The notes under the pieces were generated by a model. It worked only from the letters and a program-made list of their open reading frames with translations, was not told the DNA's origin and made no database searches. A stretch of DNA of 64,000 nt, from the NCBI GenBank assembly GCA_030141605.1, contig JAQGDQ010000005.1:62001-126000 (forward strand). Reading direction: 5' to 3'. This document shows positions 25,374-37,904 of this stretch, one piece after another; position 1 is the stretch's first letter, and each line of letters opens with the position of its first letter. The DNA is from Tubiluchus corallicola (taxonomy: Eukaryota > Priapulida > Priapulimorpha > Priapulimorphida > Tubiluchidae). Both the position numbers and the translations under genes were made by a program.

Positions 25374-26273
25374 CTACCAATTGTCCAAAAAGTCAAATCC
25401 AGTTTTAAGTGAAATGCTACTACTCTCTATGGCTGCCCGTAGCTCTGGCTCTACGGCATTATTATCAACACTTAGTGATTCATCTGGTACGCTAATAACA
25501 TTTACTAAAGACCGGGCTTGCTTTGGAGGAGCAGGAGGTGGTGCCTGTGGTTTGCGCACAACCTGCTGATTCTTTTTCTTCAATGGATGAAAGGACTCTG
25601 ATTGCTTTGAAGATTTTTCTGGATTATTCAAAAAGTGCTCTGAGACGAATTCACTTGAGTTTTCTGTGACAAATGGACGTGGTTTGGCCAGTGATGCTGA
25701 GATCTGTCCCAAAAGATCACTGGTAATGTTCACACTGCTTGTATCGACTGAACTGTTTGGATTCACATAAACTGTTTCGCTACTGTTCGACTGCCAACAT
25801 TCTTCCAACTGCTCACAGGTTGGTCTTATTTTCACATTTTTCTCACTTGGTGCTGTGTCATCTTTATTACAAAAACTCAATTCCATCTGACTGGCTGTTT
25901 TCCAAGAAAATGGTGCTGAATGTTCATCGCGCCATGTTAAACCAGTTGCTTTACTAACACTAACAGAATTTTCCCCATCCCCAATGTCCACCGTAAACCT
26001 ATCACCCGTTTGTAGCACCAGTTTGGGAAAAGTTTCAGGAATCTCAAATGCAGTTTGTCGTTCGTAATTATCATACTGATGGCCAACAACAGTGTTAATT
26101 AGATAGTTGTTGAAAATCTCATCTCTTTCTTTTTCGTTCATGCTATACCAACTTTCGCCGTATTTTGACTTTATTTGTTCTCGATCAGAAATAATCTTCT
26201 TTGACAGGTGATTTACTGAACCAAAATAAGCAGCGAACCTTTCTTCCATTATATGCTCTATGTTTTCTGACAT
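25374..26273 (-). CDS. C1orf198 homologue (DUF4706 family), single uninterrupted exon
   Basis: The 299-residue frame starts [17 protein letters not shown] and ends with the family hallmark [12 protein letters not shown]. The N-terminal block (12-52: [23 protein letters not shown]) aligns with human C1orf198 (RFTYFSSL, ARKIM, REKYGPEWARL). The central [20 protein letters not shown] (112-131) is nearly identical to the human [20 protein letters not shown]. A proline-rich segment APPPAPP occurs near 248. The molecular function of the family is unknown; I assign none. I chose the ATG at 26273 because conservation begins there. The frame stays open to 26531, but that extension is unlike the family and runs into a repeat. 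Human C1orf198 is split by introns, so the single exon implies intron loss or a retrocopy. The gene is convergent with MSL1 and divergent from the RGK exon. Confidence 0.9.
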   Translation of the reverse strand: [299 protein letters not shown]

Positions 26274-26512
26274 TTTCACGATTTTGACACAGTAACACAG
26301 AAATGAGAACAAAAAGGAACTCAGTCCATACCCACTAGTCAATGTAAATAAGAATGAATGACTCACTATCAAGCATAAAGCGCAACGTTGAAAAGAAGGA
26401 AATTTGCAGTATTTGGAGTTGGTTATAAAGCTTAGCAGTAGAGGACAGCACGCAGTAGTAAAATTTCGTACAAGTACTACTTTGGCAGCAATGTGGTATC
26501 CCGCGAGTAGGC

Positions 26513-26790
26513 GTGAGCATCGAACATTCAAATTCGATTCGAGCGAGTTTATTTAGCTAAAATTTAAAATTCGAATAATTCAGTACTTCAATCACATACG
26601 TTCTTTACCATTAAAACGTTTTTAACATCATGCATTTAGCACAGTTTAGTCGTGATTTCTGTGCACAATTTCTAAACAAACTATTAGTGATTTTAGTGCA
26701 GAACAAAATCGAGTAATATGGGTGATTTTCGTAAGAATTTTTTTACTGGTGGTTTGAAAACTTGTTCGAAAATCATTCGAATATATATAT
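26513..26790. repeat. ATTCGAA-rich repeat at the 5' end of the C1orf198 homologue
   Basis: Starting at GAGCATCGAACATTCAAATT, the segment is rich in ATTCGAA/TTCGAAT motifs in both orientations and ends near TCATTCGAATATATA. This resembles the termini of common ATTCGAA-type hAT elements, but clear paired ends and a target duplication were not found. Confidence 0.35.
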
Positions 26791-27434
26791 ATATATATTA
26801 ATTTTATATTTTTATTTAAAAAGTTGTAAGAAATGATAATTTATATATATATATATATACATCTCTATATTTAAGCAGATAACTCTAAAGACAAGGCCAT
26901 TGCAGTTGGTCATAACCGTGTAGTGTTTCTTTGTGACAAGCAGTAGTTTTTAATCATAGGACAGCTGATAAATATTATTATAAAGTATCATTATAAAATA
27001 TTTGTTAGTAACCTGCCAAAAGTCACGGCCTCTTAGATTTCTTTGCCTTAATCTATTTAATAACAGCGATCATTTTATGTGATTGTACTTTATTTTTAGT
27101 TATGTTGTACTTCAAATTTATTTGTCAGTTAATGTGATTATGACACGTATTAAATCAATAATTATTTTCATGTTTCTTAAATTTATTACAAACACATGTA
27201 CAGAAAATTATACTGACTAACAGCAAAAACATTTTTAATAAAAGTGATTATATTGTTGTAAAGGTAATAATTATAACAATAACTCTAGTTTTCTGGGCAG
27301 TGTGATGACCATTTGCGGCCTAAGGTTTTTCTTTTGCAGCCTGATGGCCTCCCCAATGCCAAAACGTAGCAAGGGTATTAATGATACCAACAGACTGCAA
27401 ATGAAAGACGAGGGATGCAAATGTTCATATTTTT
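26791..27434. other. AT-rich spacer, nothing recognised
   Basis: Contains short TA repeats (26782-26798 and 26843-26860) and no coding, RNA or transposon signal I can support. Confidence 0.4.
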
Positions 27435-27438
27435 TTAA

Positions 27439-27957
27439 AAATCGACTTAGTTTTAAAATATAGCTAAAATAATCTAATGCATAAAATATACAAATAGAAC
27501 ATAATTGTTTTTAAGAGTGACTTACATGAAGGTACTATTAGCAGTGAAGTCTAATTTCATAACAATTGCAACTCGGAAATGCGTTGCACAAAAAACAGGC
27601 GCTGTACCTGTTAGTTCAGTTGTGGTGTAGTGCACACGCTTGATCTCATCAAGCTGCACACTTACACTTACTCGCAGCAGTAAACTTGAAATTTTTAAAC
27701 TTAAAATTTGCAGAGGTCTGTGTATCATATTGAATATAGTCCGTAGCACTGTACAACAATTGTCGCAAAATGATCTCGGAATGTCTGTGTTATTAAAAAT
27801 TATGTTCAACTGTGATGTCATCACTAACTGTGCTCATCGGTCATTAATTTTATAATGTTTTGTTTTGTTACCTGTTTAATAATCAGAAACTCTTTGGGAT
27901 CATTATAGGTGTTAACATGTTACCGTACTTCAAAATGGGGTATAATATGAAATAAGA
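27439..27957 (+). mobile_element. TTAA-type MITE family, copy A (eroded ends)
   Basis: This shares the blocks AGAGTGACTTAC, CACAAAAAACAGGCGCT, TTGAAATTTTTAAACTTAAAA, GATGTCATC and ACTTCAAAATGGGGTA, in the same order and orientation, with copies at 33376, 58262 and 61310. The left TTAA at 27435-27438 is plausible; the right end is eroded. It is non-coding. Confidence 0.6.
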
Positions 27958-27975
27958 AAACTATTACGAGTGTTA

Positions 27976-28155
<180 letters not shown>

Positions 28156-28177
28156 AAGCTAATTTAATATGAAACAA

Positions 28178-30839
28178 GACAATTAAATTTTATTTACCAC
28201 GAAATTCCTTGTCTCTAATAATGCCTTTAGAACGCGTAACTTTCTTTATTATTTTTTCCGATGTTTTTTCAATAGCTTCAGAACGTTACTCAATATGTCA
28301 GTTTTTAGTCTTAATATTTTAAGTTCTTTTTTAAAAAGGCATTTTTGCCCCCATTAAAGCTAGAGAGTGGTACTTTTGCTGACTTAATTGTGCTCCCGTC
28401 ACCCCTGAGCTCCCCCTTAGTTAAGACAGCACTAATGATAGAAACTGCAGTGACAATGCCAAACTATCATGGCCAGTCCCACAAGAGGCAAATCACACTT
28501 ATGTCAAAATGTCTGTGGGATAATGGTACAAAGTACTGAGCCGCGCTATCAACTTGCAAAAACTGTGTGGTGACTGCGAAGTAGCAAATCAGGCAACCAT
28601 CAAAATGAAATAATCGGGCAAGGTAATATTAGAATATTGGTAGCAAGACAAACGAGTGGAATCATTCTCCGCAACTTTAAATAAAAGCTCCTAAAAGTCT
28701 GCCTACGTATCCAAAATAATGCGAATTTTCGGTATAAAACTGCTCTCCTTGGTTTTGAAATACCAGATCTCGAAATGCCTATGGAGTGGATATTGAGGCT
28801 ATCACTATTTTGAAAATTTTTCCATGGCTTGCTGAATTTCGTTCAGGCACTATGGACGTATGAACAGAATTTTAGGAATAATTATCAATTATGTGGTCCG
28901 TAAGGAGCATACTTGCTGCAAGGTCAGTGGAAGCGGCTCGAAGTAACTTCTTCCAGAAGATTGTTGTGCAGTCTCCATGTGCTTCTCCATAAATGGGTTT
29001 TTCCTGTTCGCACGAGTAACACGCTGGAACAAAGCACATAACTATTAGATAGTTACGTTAGTCTTCATCTGTAGAGGTTATTGCTAAGCCACAATATGTC
29101 TACCCATACGTTCATGGTGCTAACTTTCTTTTTACTATACTTTGCTTGTGTAAGAATCGCCGATAGTAGATTGGATACAATTTATACAAGTTGGTTAATC
29201 TGTCCCATCAATACTTTGCTTCAGTACAAGTAAATGCTTCAAATGAATTAAGTTCCCTTAAAGCATACCAACAAACTACCTAAATAACTCTACTGAACTG
29301 TGCTTTGGTAACTGTTTTCGGGAATATGATTAGCTGTGTCTGCAGTAAATTGTTTAATTATAAATTTATTAAAGATACAATGATTTGTAATGTAAGACAT
29401 TAGTTGTAATTTTATTTGAAGGCTTTAAACGCTAAACAGCTGTAAAAAGTATTAGAAAAATATTTTTTACTGTGAACATGTTTGCTGAGCGTGACAATGG
29501 TGATCGCGATGATGATGACCATGTTCGAAATTAGTTGTAGTGTGTAGTATGCTGATTAAATTAGTTCTAACCAAAGCAAGCTCAGGAAAACGTATTCAAC
29601 TATAAAACAACTGTACTATTTTCGTTTAACGAGAGCACTCGCACAGCTACACATGTGTCTGCTCCGACAGCCTCTTCCAGTCACATGTTAGCTGTTTTTG
29701 CTGAAGTGACAAATGAGATCTTCCTGTGGTTTACTCTGTCCATGTAAGAAATTGTCGCTGCTCGTCAACTTGTTTGCTCTTCTGTCCCGTGGCTGATGGA
29801 ACATCGATTCCCGATGCAAGCCCCGAGATGAATGGCAACAGCCTTTTGCTCAAATCCTGATAAAATATTAATGAAACGTCTTAAGAGTGGATCTATAATA
29901 CTGAAATACATACCGCCATGCGAAATGTATACTGAAATACATACCTCCATGCATAATGTACCGTGATCACCATAGTAATTATAATAGAGACCTGCACGCT
30001 TTTTCTGTGACTACAGATCTTTTGATGAGTACACTTAACTTAATTTTTTATACAGGCCCATGTTAATGGTTTTATTAATATTTACCGAGGCACCGCAAGG
30101 TGCATTTAGAATAATTTTCGAATAAGCTCCTATAACACGACATTACTGAAGCACCTACACTTCACCACAAATTATCTATGATAATCAAACTATAATAGGC
30201 TAGATGGACGGGGAAAAGTGTTTGCCCGCTGCATTAAGAAACGGAACTGTAACGACGGCGGGCCATAGTTTGCTTTGGCCTATAAATGATATTACATTTC
30301 CCAGCTGGCCGCTGTCAGAAAAACAAGCGAACGTTAAAAAGACAGGAAACACCGAGATTGTTGTCGTGCAAGAAACCGTTATGTATAGAAGCTAGAAGAG
30401 GGTAAGAGTTAAAGAGAGGAGAGGAGAGTTTAATTAGTTTGATACGTAATCTTTATTTGAAAAAATATATTAAAAATATTTACAAGAAAATGTAAAATAT
30501 GACACCAGGATAAAACGAATATACAGCACTGATATAAAGTTATAGATAAAAATGGTTAATAAAAAGATTGCGGATAAAAGCACAAAGCGCCAAGGCTACT
30601 TATATATGCCTGTTAAAAGATAAATGATTATTAAGATTTACATGTTTTAGGCATTTTTAAAAAGTTTGCTATTCTGAGCACAGACGGTCGGGGGGGGGGG
30701 GGCGGCGCCGAAGATTCTAATTATTCTGTTTGAGAAAAAGTTTTTAAAACAATCATGTCGGCAGTGAGTGGGCTGTAACTTCAAGTAGTGGCACTTGTTA
30801 CATTAGATAAAGGTGTTTTGCTAAAAAAATACATCTTTG
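28178..30839. other. Gene-free stretch, nothing recognised
   Basis: I see no exon, RNA gene or delimited transposon. Minor items: an imperfect tandem repeat with ACTGAAATACATACC at about 29898-29960, and a run of 13-14 G at about 30690-30703 next to GGCGGCGCC. Confidence 0.4.
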
Positions 30840-31870
30840 TCTATAGCACAGTCTCCTTGTAATATAGGATGACACATTGTTAGATCATAGTGTATTCGAC
30901 GAAGTTCAAGTGGCTCCAGATTTAAAGATGCTAATTGGTCAGGGACAGGTTATGACACACTGCCAAGACTGCACCTAGCAAATAATCAGCGAGTGAAATA
31001 CCGCAAAACATTTTCAACCAAATCAAGATCGTTTAGTAAATAAGGGTTCCAGTTTGGAGTACAATATTCCACTTAGTCTACTACAGGGCGAACATAAGTT
31101 TTGAAAGCAATTAGTAAACTATTTTTATCAGGGAGGCGAAGCATCGAAACAGCATATTGCTAGCACAATAAGCTTTTTTATATTATGTTAATGCAATGTG
31201 TTGAAAATTTTAGGTCATTACTAATTATTACACCTCAGTCCTTAACTTGGTCCTCGGTAAGCAGAATCACACCATCCATTAGATAACCGTTACGTGGATT
31301 TCTTGACCCAATAGGCAAAATAGCACACTTGTTCTTACAGAAATGGGAAGTAGCCGCTTTCATATCCGTACAGCTATTTGGTGAACACTGTGCTGACTTA
31401 AACAGGGGTCTCCACAATTATATAACTTAATGTCGTCTGCGTACATTTTACAACTTCCACTGCCGATTATATCAGGTATATCGTTGGCAAAAGAGACATC
31501 AATAAAGGGCTAATAGCACTACCTTGGGCGACACCAGAAGAGACAGGGATGTAATCGCCTGAGGCGTCACCCACAACAATTTTTTGTGATCGACCCATAA
31601 TAAAACTTTCAATCCATTTACAGTGCAAGACCATTAATACCTATAGCTTTCAATTTTGTAAAAAGTTTTGAGTGAAACAGAATCAAAAGCTTTTTTGATG
31701 TCTACGTGTACTATATCAATAAAGTTTTTATTATTTAAAGCAACAGCCAAATAATACATCGGCTTAAGTTAGTACAAGACGAATGCTTAACAAGGAACCC
31801 GTGCTGTTGTTTGCTAATGTGTGTGGACTTAAAAAAGATAAAATTTCATTACAAAGACAAATTTCCATAA
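30840..31870 (-). pseudogene. Decayed non-LTR retrotransposon reverse transcriptase
   Basis: Read on the minus strand in shifting frames, the blocks appear in canonical order: KIMEICLCNEIL, then HGFLVKHSSCTNL, VDIKKAFDSVS, SGVAQGSAISPLL, KMYADDIKLY (the YADD catalytic motif near 31430-31450), CAILPIGSRNPRNGYLM, then GVIISNDLKFSTHC, FKTYVRPVV, YCTPNWNPYL and LDLVENV. This is the palm-to-thumb order of CR1/Jockey-group elements. Several stops and frameshifts make it a pseudogene. No endonuclease domain and no 5' end were found. Confidence 0.85.
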
Positions 31871-31884
31871 TTTTACAGGAAACG

Positions 31885-32010
31885 AAGAGGAGAGGAGAGG
31901 AGAGCTTTGAGGGAAGAAGAAAGGACATGAGATGAGAATAAAGGATGGAAGAGGGAGTAGGAAAAAAGGGAAGGGAGAACAGAGACGGCGAGGGGAGAGG
32001 AGGGGACAGA
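31885..32010. repeat. Purine-rich (GGAGA)n-like tract
   Basis: Repeated GAGGAGAGG and GGGAAGG units run for about 125 bp next to the reverse transcriptase remnant. Similar short AGAGGAGAGGAGAG occurs at 30414-30428 on the other side of it. Confidence 0.7.
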
Positions 32011-32394
32011 ACACTGTACTAATTAATTTTGCTGCTGTAGGCGCATTTTATCTGTTTATTTATAGGATAGTATTGATTTCAATATTTTGTCGATAATGTT
32101 AGCTTCGAAGCTAGTGTTTTCTATGTTATAAAACACATAACATGAATTTTACTTACTTTACAAATACCACTATTAATACTATTATTTTATTGAAGTGTGA
32201 ATTATGCTGGCTTTCTCTCATTATGATTTATGTTTTACTGCTAATTTTAAAAACCGATGAGATGAAACTTTTGTCGCGTTTCAATAAATAAATTAGAAAT
32301 GAGATACCGCCATTCAAAATGAGAAGTGAACTTCAAACTATTCGAATAATTCAAAAAAGATGTTATAATCAGGCTCCTCAGTATCATAATCAGT

Positions 32395-32592
32395 ATTTGA
32401 ATGAAATATTAAATGAATTTCGTTCGAACAGACACTATACACTAAGTGACCCATTTCTTTTATAGTCTACACGTCAGTTGTGTAATAGCTTTCACCAAAA
32501 AGGCATTCGCCTGTGGAATTATTTGTCAATTGTAAACAGACAGACTTTCCTTTCTCCATTTGTTTTTAAATGTAGATTGTTGAATGGTTGAA
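32395..32592 (+). pseudogene. Fragment of a second non-LTR ORF2 C-terminus
   Basis: One frame reads SNRHYTLSDPFLL, stop, STRQLCNSFHQKGIRLWNYL and then FLSPFVFKCRLLNG and a stop. The pattern SF--KG--LWN-L followed by S---FK-RL is the usual end of CR1/RTE/Jockey-type ORF2 proteins. It lies on the opposite strand to the reverse transcriptase at 30840-31870, so it is a separate insertion or an inverted piece. Confidence 0.5.
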
Positions 32593-33375
32593 CCTATAGG
32601 GAGTTCATACTAAATGAGTGTGTCCCAATAATGATCGATCGAAGTAATGTAGATTCATTGCCAATTTTCACAATTAAAAGGTGATTTGTTTTCCAGGAAT
32701 AAAATCGATGACCTTTCATGTAGCTGTAACAACTCGATTGAGAGTCCCCCCCCCGTCATTTTTTGAGTATTCAAAGTATGACATTCACAGGATACTATTA
32801 TTGGATCAGCTCTATTATTACCGTCACGTAACAACAATTACACTTATTATTTACAACGATGTTTTTCATAAACTCAGATCAGGTCATCCATCCAGTGTCA
32901 TTCTCGTCCAGTTGTTGCGTAACTATATAAAATCTACTAAACGTTTTACTAATTTATTGTACGCGTAATGGTATATTGAATTAACTTGAATTATTTTGAA
33001 TTTTAGATTTTTGAATTAAATGCCAGTCACCAAAAATCTCACACTCTTGTGTGAGCTAATAGGCTGATCTACATTGATTACTGTTTCTGGTACCGCTTCT
33101 GAACTTTGTGGATTTTATATAGGCGTATTTCAATTAAGTATTAACTAATAAATTACTCGTATTTTTGAACTAACTATTTGTGTAATTATTTCCTTGAACT
33201 AACTAGATGTATATCTACCTGTTCTCAACTAAAAAATGTATTTGTTGCACCTAGTGGCAATACTTTCATCAGTAATATTATTATATGGTAATCCATTCAA
33301 AATAAATAAAGTTTATACATAATAAATAAGTATTATTATTATTAGAAATCATAAAATTAGTTATGGTAACATTAA

Positions 33376-33973
33376 AGGGGAACAGGACCCAATTTGAAAC
33401 TATGGCTCAAAATAATGTAATGTATAGAATGCTGAAAGAGAACGTAATTTTTTAAAGAGTGACTTGCCTGAAAGAATTATTACCACAAATGTTTAATTTC
33501 GCGTTCGCGCCCTATTGCGTGAATTTCGTTATTCGCTACTTATTTGGACAAGGCGCCTGTATCACGGAAACGCATTGTGCAAAAACACTGGCGTTGTCCT
33601 CCCAGTTTAATTCTGGCGTATTGCACATTTGTGGCGAACTCGCATGAAGACACAGCGGTAGACCAGAAATTTTAAATTTTTAAGCATAAATTCGCCTACT
33701 TTTTGTGTAACACAGTTATTGAGGTGCAGCAGCACTATATTTCAAATTTCGCTTTCGCATACACGTGCAGCACGGTAATGGAATGTTTGTGCTGACAAAA
33801 TTATGCACAGTTCTGACGTCACTACTTGCTGCGCTCTCCAGCCACTAATCAAGTTTTAAAGCTATTATTTAATAACAAAAATATGTATTTCAGCATGATT
33901 ATAAGCGTTAACACGTATCCTTTTTATTGCACTTCAAAGTTGAGTAGGGCGTGAGAAATTATCTTGTTTTCCT
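33376..33973 (+). mobile_element. TTAA-type MITE family, copy B
   Basis: TTAA at 33372-33375 and 33974-33977 flanks a 598-bp element. The left end reads AGGGGAACAGGA and the reverse complement of the right end reads AGGAAAACAAGA (9 of 12 identical). It shares its whole internal order with copies A, C and D. It has no transposase. A TTAA target duplication is the hallmark of piggyBac-type transposons, but the terminal bases do not start CCC, so the superfamily is left open. Confidence 0.75.
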
Positions 33974-34714
33974 TTAAACAATCGGAAGAAAAATTCTAAG
34001 CTAAGAGATTCTGAAACACAAATATGTAAAACAGAAGGATCGACCACTATTGATCATATTAAGCATATTTAGCGCATTTTCCACGTCAGTCTAAATGCAA
34101 ATATCGAAAAATTACAAAGTGGTATCCAACTACTCATTATTTCTCACTTGTTAGGCCTACTGATTGGCAACAATTGTCATTGGTTGATTAAATTTTTAAT
34201 ACATTTTAAGTTAATTATTTTTTTCTAGCATAACTCAGTGCCGTAGAGCGTCAGGACACTTTTTGCTGTCGAATTAATTATGTGTGAAGGATTAAAAAGA
34301 GCCTCAATATGTCACAAATCTGTTACTTGCACAGTGCACAAAGCCTGGCATCAGGTAAAACATAGAGACGTATTATAATTATAACAGTTAAATACCCTAA
34401 TTGGAAGACTATTTTGCTGAACTTTTTGTGGGCCATTTCCATTCGTCTAGCTGACCTTTTTTGAAATAAAATTAGAGAGCCGCTGCCAACAATTTTGGCC
34501 AGCTTACTCAACCAAAGCGCCAAAACAATATTTTACCGAAATAACAATACGTGTAATAACATTCTATTAAAACTATGAAGTTTAACATCATTGTGATGTT
34601 AGCAGTTTGGCATATCAGTCGAACAACACTGAAGATGTGAAGTAATGATTTGATAACAACTCTTGTAAAAGAACGGGGTAGTCACCTTCCCTTGCGATAA
34701 TATTCCGACAAATA

Positions 34715-34940
34715 GTTTGTAGTTACCTCAAAGTAGTATCCCGTTTCCTTGACCCAGATACTAATTTGAGCAAACTAGACAATATTTTGAGGTACTAGCT
34801 TAAAACAACCAGATACCACCTTGAAAGAACCAAATGTGCTTCCGAAAAAGCAAAATAAACCAGATAGTTTGAAGAAAGATGGCATTATACTCATGAAATT
34901 AAGCTAGATATTATCTTAACTATTAGAGTCTATCCTGAGG
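34715..34940. repeat. Degenerate ~21-bp tandem array, locus 1
   Basis: Units such as CAGATACTAATTTGAGCAAAC, TAGACAATATTTTGAGGTAC and CAGATACCACCTTGAAAGAAC (20-21 bp each) follow one another with drift. The same periodic pattern recurs at about 56118-56405. No element ends were found. Confidence 0.55.
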
Positions 34941-36330
34941 AAACGCGCTAAATTTATTTTTCTACAATATAATTCCACTATGTAATTCTATAAGTTTCAA
35001 TTGTATTTCCACAGAATATTGTTGTCTTCCCCAAAACAAGAACAAGTGTTTATGCAATGGAAATCTATGCGCATATATAATAAATAGAGTAACTATTGAA
35101 GTAAAGTAAATGATGTTGTTATAGTGCATTCAGCATCTGTAATTACGCAATGTAAAGTGTGTTGGAAAGTAATTACCTTGTATGGTTTCTTAATAAATGA
35201 GTTGGTAACTTGAGAGTCTAGATATGTATTAGTATTTATTTTGTCCTTACTTGGCGCCTATTTATGCTTAAACATGTGTATGCCAGTAAACTGGATTGAC
35301 CCACCTAACTAGTAACTTAATCTTGTTCATAGAAATAACATAAAGAACATAAACTAAAAATTTTATCCTGTTCTCAGAGAATTCAAGCACGGCATCTAAT
35401 TTATTTATGATAATAACAAAAGTGCAAAAACAGAGAATGATATCTTTTGCCGGGTTGCTAATGCCTTGTTCCATTAGCACAGTATGGTTTCACATAACGA
35501 CAAATTCAGCCCATGTTCGAGTAATTCTGATTATTGCATTACGTGTATTACTGGTGAAATTTTAATAAAGATCCAAAACACTATGCGGTACAAAGCATCT
35601 TACCAGCCTATAATAACTAAAAAAAAAAATTTACATAGTTTTATGCAGAATTTTCAGTTTTGACGTTTATAAGGCGCATCAATTAATTCCTTATTTAGGG
35701 GCCAACTATTAAGACTTTCTAGAATGGTTTATAGTAAAGATCCAGACATCTAATCAAACCAATTAAAGTGTGAATTAATTTCAGTGAAAATGCGAAGCAA
35801 AAATCAGTAAATCAGAAAATAAATATATTTACATTAATTATGCTTAAGTTGTCTGAAAAAAACATATAACTAGCCTAAAAATCCTATGAGAAGGCCTATA
35901 CTCTTTTAGCAGAAGTTAAATTAAACCGGCAGAGGCACAACATGTACAGTTATAATAATGAACGCGATTATGCATGGAGATCAATCCAACGATCCGCAAT
36001 TAATTCAGAGTTAATAAATAAGCTATAACACTTTCAGCTGCCTATGTGTGTTGCTGTTCAATGTCAACATTTGCTGTTGAGATACCCTGAACAGCTAAGT
36101 CATGTTATCACAAGCACACATGCTTCTTTAATTTTCTTTTTGTATTTTCTATGACTGATCAGTAATTTACAAACAAACTGTCACATTAGCTTGGGCAACT
36201 TCCTGGATTTTTTCATCCTTTATTTACGTGAATCTGACTTTTTCTTTAATTTGTGAAAATCATAAGAGTGCCACAGTTTTTTTAGTCAAAAGAAAAATGG
36301 TAGAAATTATGTGAAAAATCAATGGCTTAA
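34941..36330. other. Gene-free stretch, nothing recognised
   Basis: AT-rich sequence without recognisable coding blocks, RNA genes or transposon ends. Confidence 0.4.
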
Positions 36331-36331
36331 T

Positions 36332-36515
36332 TACATCTGACAGTCGGATAAACAATAGTTAACTCTGTCAATTGGTGTTACTTCTGGAAGTTTTGGTAAA
36401 TGTGACTTAACATTGCGAAATCTGTGTCACTTCTGGCAAATAACTCTGACAATCGGTTTAACTTCAGGTAAGCATGAGTTAACTGTGGTAATCGGTTTAG
36501 TATTAGGTAAACAAG
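36332..36515. repeat. Imperfect minisatellite with ~50-bp units
   Basis: Three to four diverged units share AACTCTGNCAATYGGTNTNA followed by ACTTCNGGNAA. Spacing between successive units is roughly 50 bp with indels. Confidence 0.5.
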
Positions 36516-37904
36516 TCGTTTTCGGAAATACCACCCCCGTCTTACTCTCTCTATAGTCAGTCATTTCCTGTCATATCAATCCTGGCGTGGTACATTTGTA
36601 AGAATACTTGCATGCAGGGGATCCAAATGATGTAGTGCATATCGATTGCTGAGTAGTTCACCGGAGAATGCTGGCCGCACTAACCACGGTTTAGTGAGCA
36701 GAGGAAGAAGCCTTCTTAATAAGTCTAATGAGACTAATACCGGCAGTTAGTTACCGAAATAGTCAGTGCAAGACGAAGATAAGTGCAAGATTAACAAAAC
36801 TGCTCTAACGTGTGTGTCACACTGCAAGTAGCATAATTTTCATATTGACGTGTTTATTTCATTAAAGTAGCAGTAATCAAAAAGTCTGTTTATGCAATTG
36901 TCACGATCTTATTTACAAACGTTTATTTGTAAATTATCTGATATGTGCCATTAAATTGTGAATATTTGGTTTTGAAAGAAGCCACGCGCCTTCAACACAA
37001 GTTGTGTATACAGGTGGGTTAATTTTCGTTTTTAACTTTAGCGTTTTCTCTCTGTAATTGACAATTTCTTCAACTTTTCAGTAATCCCAGTAATCTTAAG
37101 AGGATTTCTGCCATAGTAAATCCTTCGTGGTTTTCTTCCTGGTGCAAAGTGCACATCTTCTGACTTGGCTGATTATTCCAAAGTGAAGGAGAGGCTAAAC
37201 TGATTTGCAGTTGTTTGTAGCCCAATTATTTTTGCCTTAGCAATTCGGTCCGGTTATCAGCCGACGTGATGATATAATAATGGTTATGAAATCTCATGCA
37301 GTGCATGTGTCTCAATAATAACACCATTAATTTATAATCCAGCGCATCACGCCAAGAGCATTTAGGTGTATCATAAAAAAGTTATTTTGACTAGTAAATA
37401 AATATTATAAATAAGTGCCACTTGTCTTGGTGAAATTTCAAATTAATAAAAAACAATGGTTTTGCAATTATAAAACGTGTAAACACTGCAAAAGTATTTG
37501 ATTTTAATTTAATTAATTTTAGAGCTTTTAAGCAAATCGTCAGTACCTTTTAGCTCTTGTACATAGAAAAATTCTCAGACAAAACAAAGTAACCAAATAA
37601 CAATAAATAAAATTGTAAATGATATACTCAGGTTTATTAGTATGCCAGGTAAGGTCACACTTGAAGCTCATAAGAATTCGAATTCTATAATATAGTTATT
37701 ACAAAGGAAATTGTAATTATAAATAGAGTATTTGGAGATATTTACCTGTAATACTTTACTGATACCTATAACAAAATATTAGCATGAATATGCAACAGCT
37801 GTCATGAATTCGATGCAGCGGCTGTGTCATACCCAAGGCTAAAATGGTACCTGCTATTGCTCTGCCTGGCGCGTGGTATTCAGGTAAAAGTGGGGTAATT
37901 ATAG
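36516..37904. other. Gene-free stretch, nothing recognised
   Basis: No exon, RNA gene or delimited repeat was recognised here. Confidence 0.35.

Noticed and set aside
26274-26531. N-terminal extension of the C1orf198-type frame, starting MNVRCSRLL
   Set aside because: Conservation begins at MSENIEHIM; the upstream part is unlike the family and its start lies in an ATTCGAA-rich repeat, so it is more likely 5' UTR.
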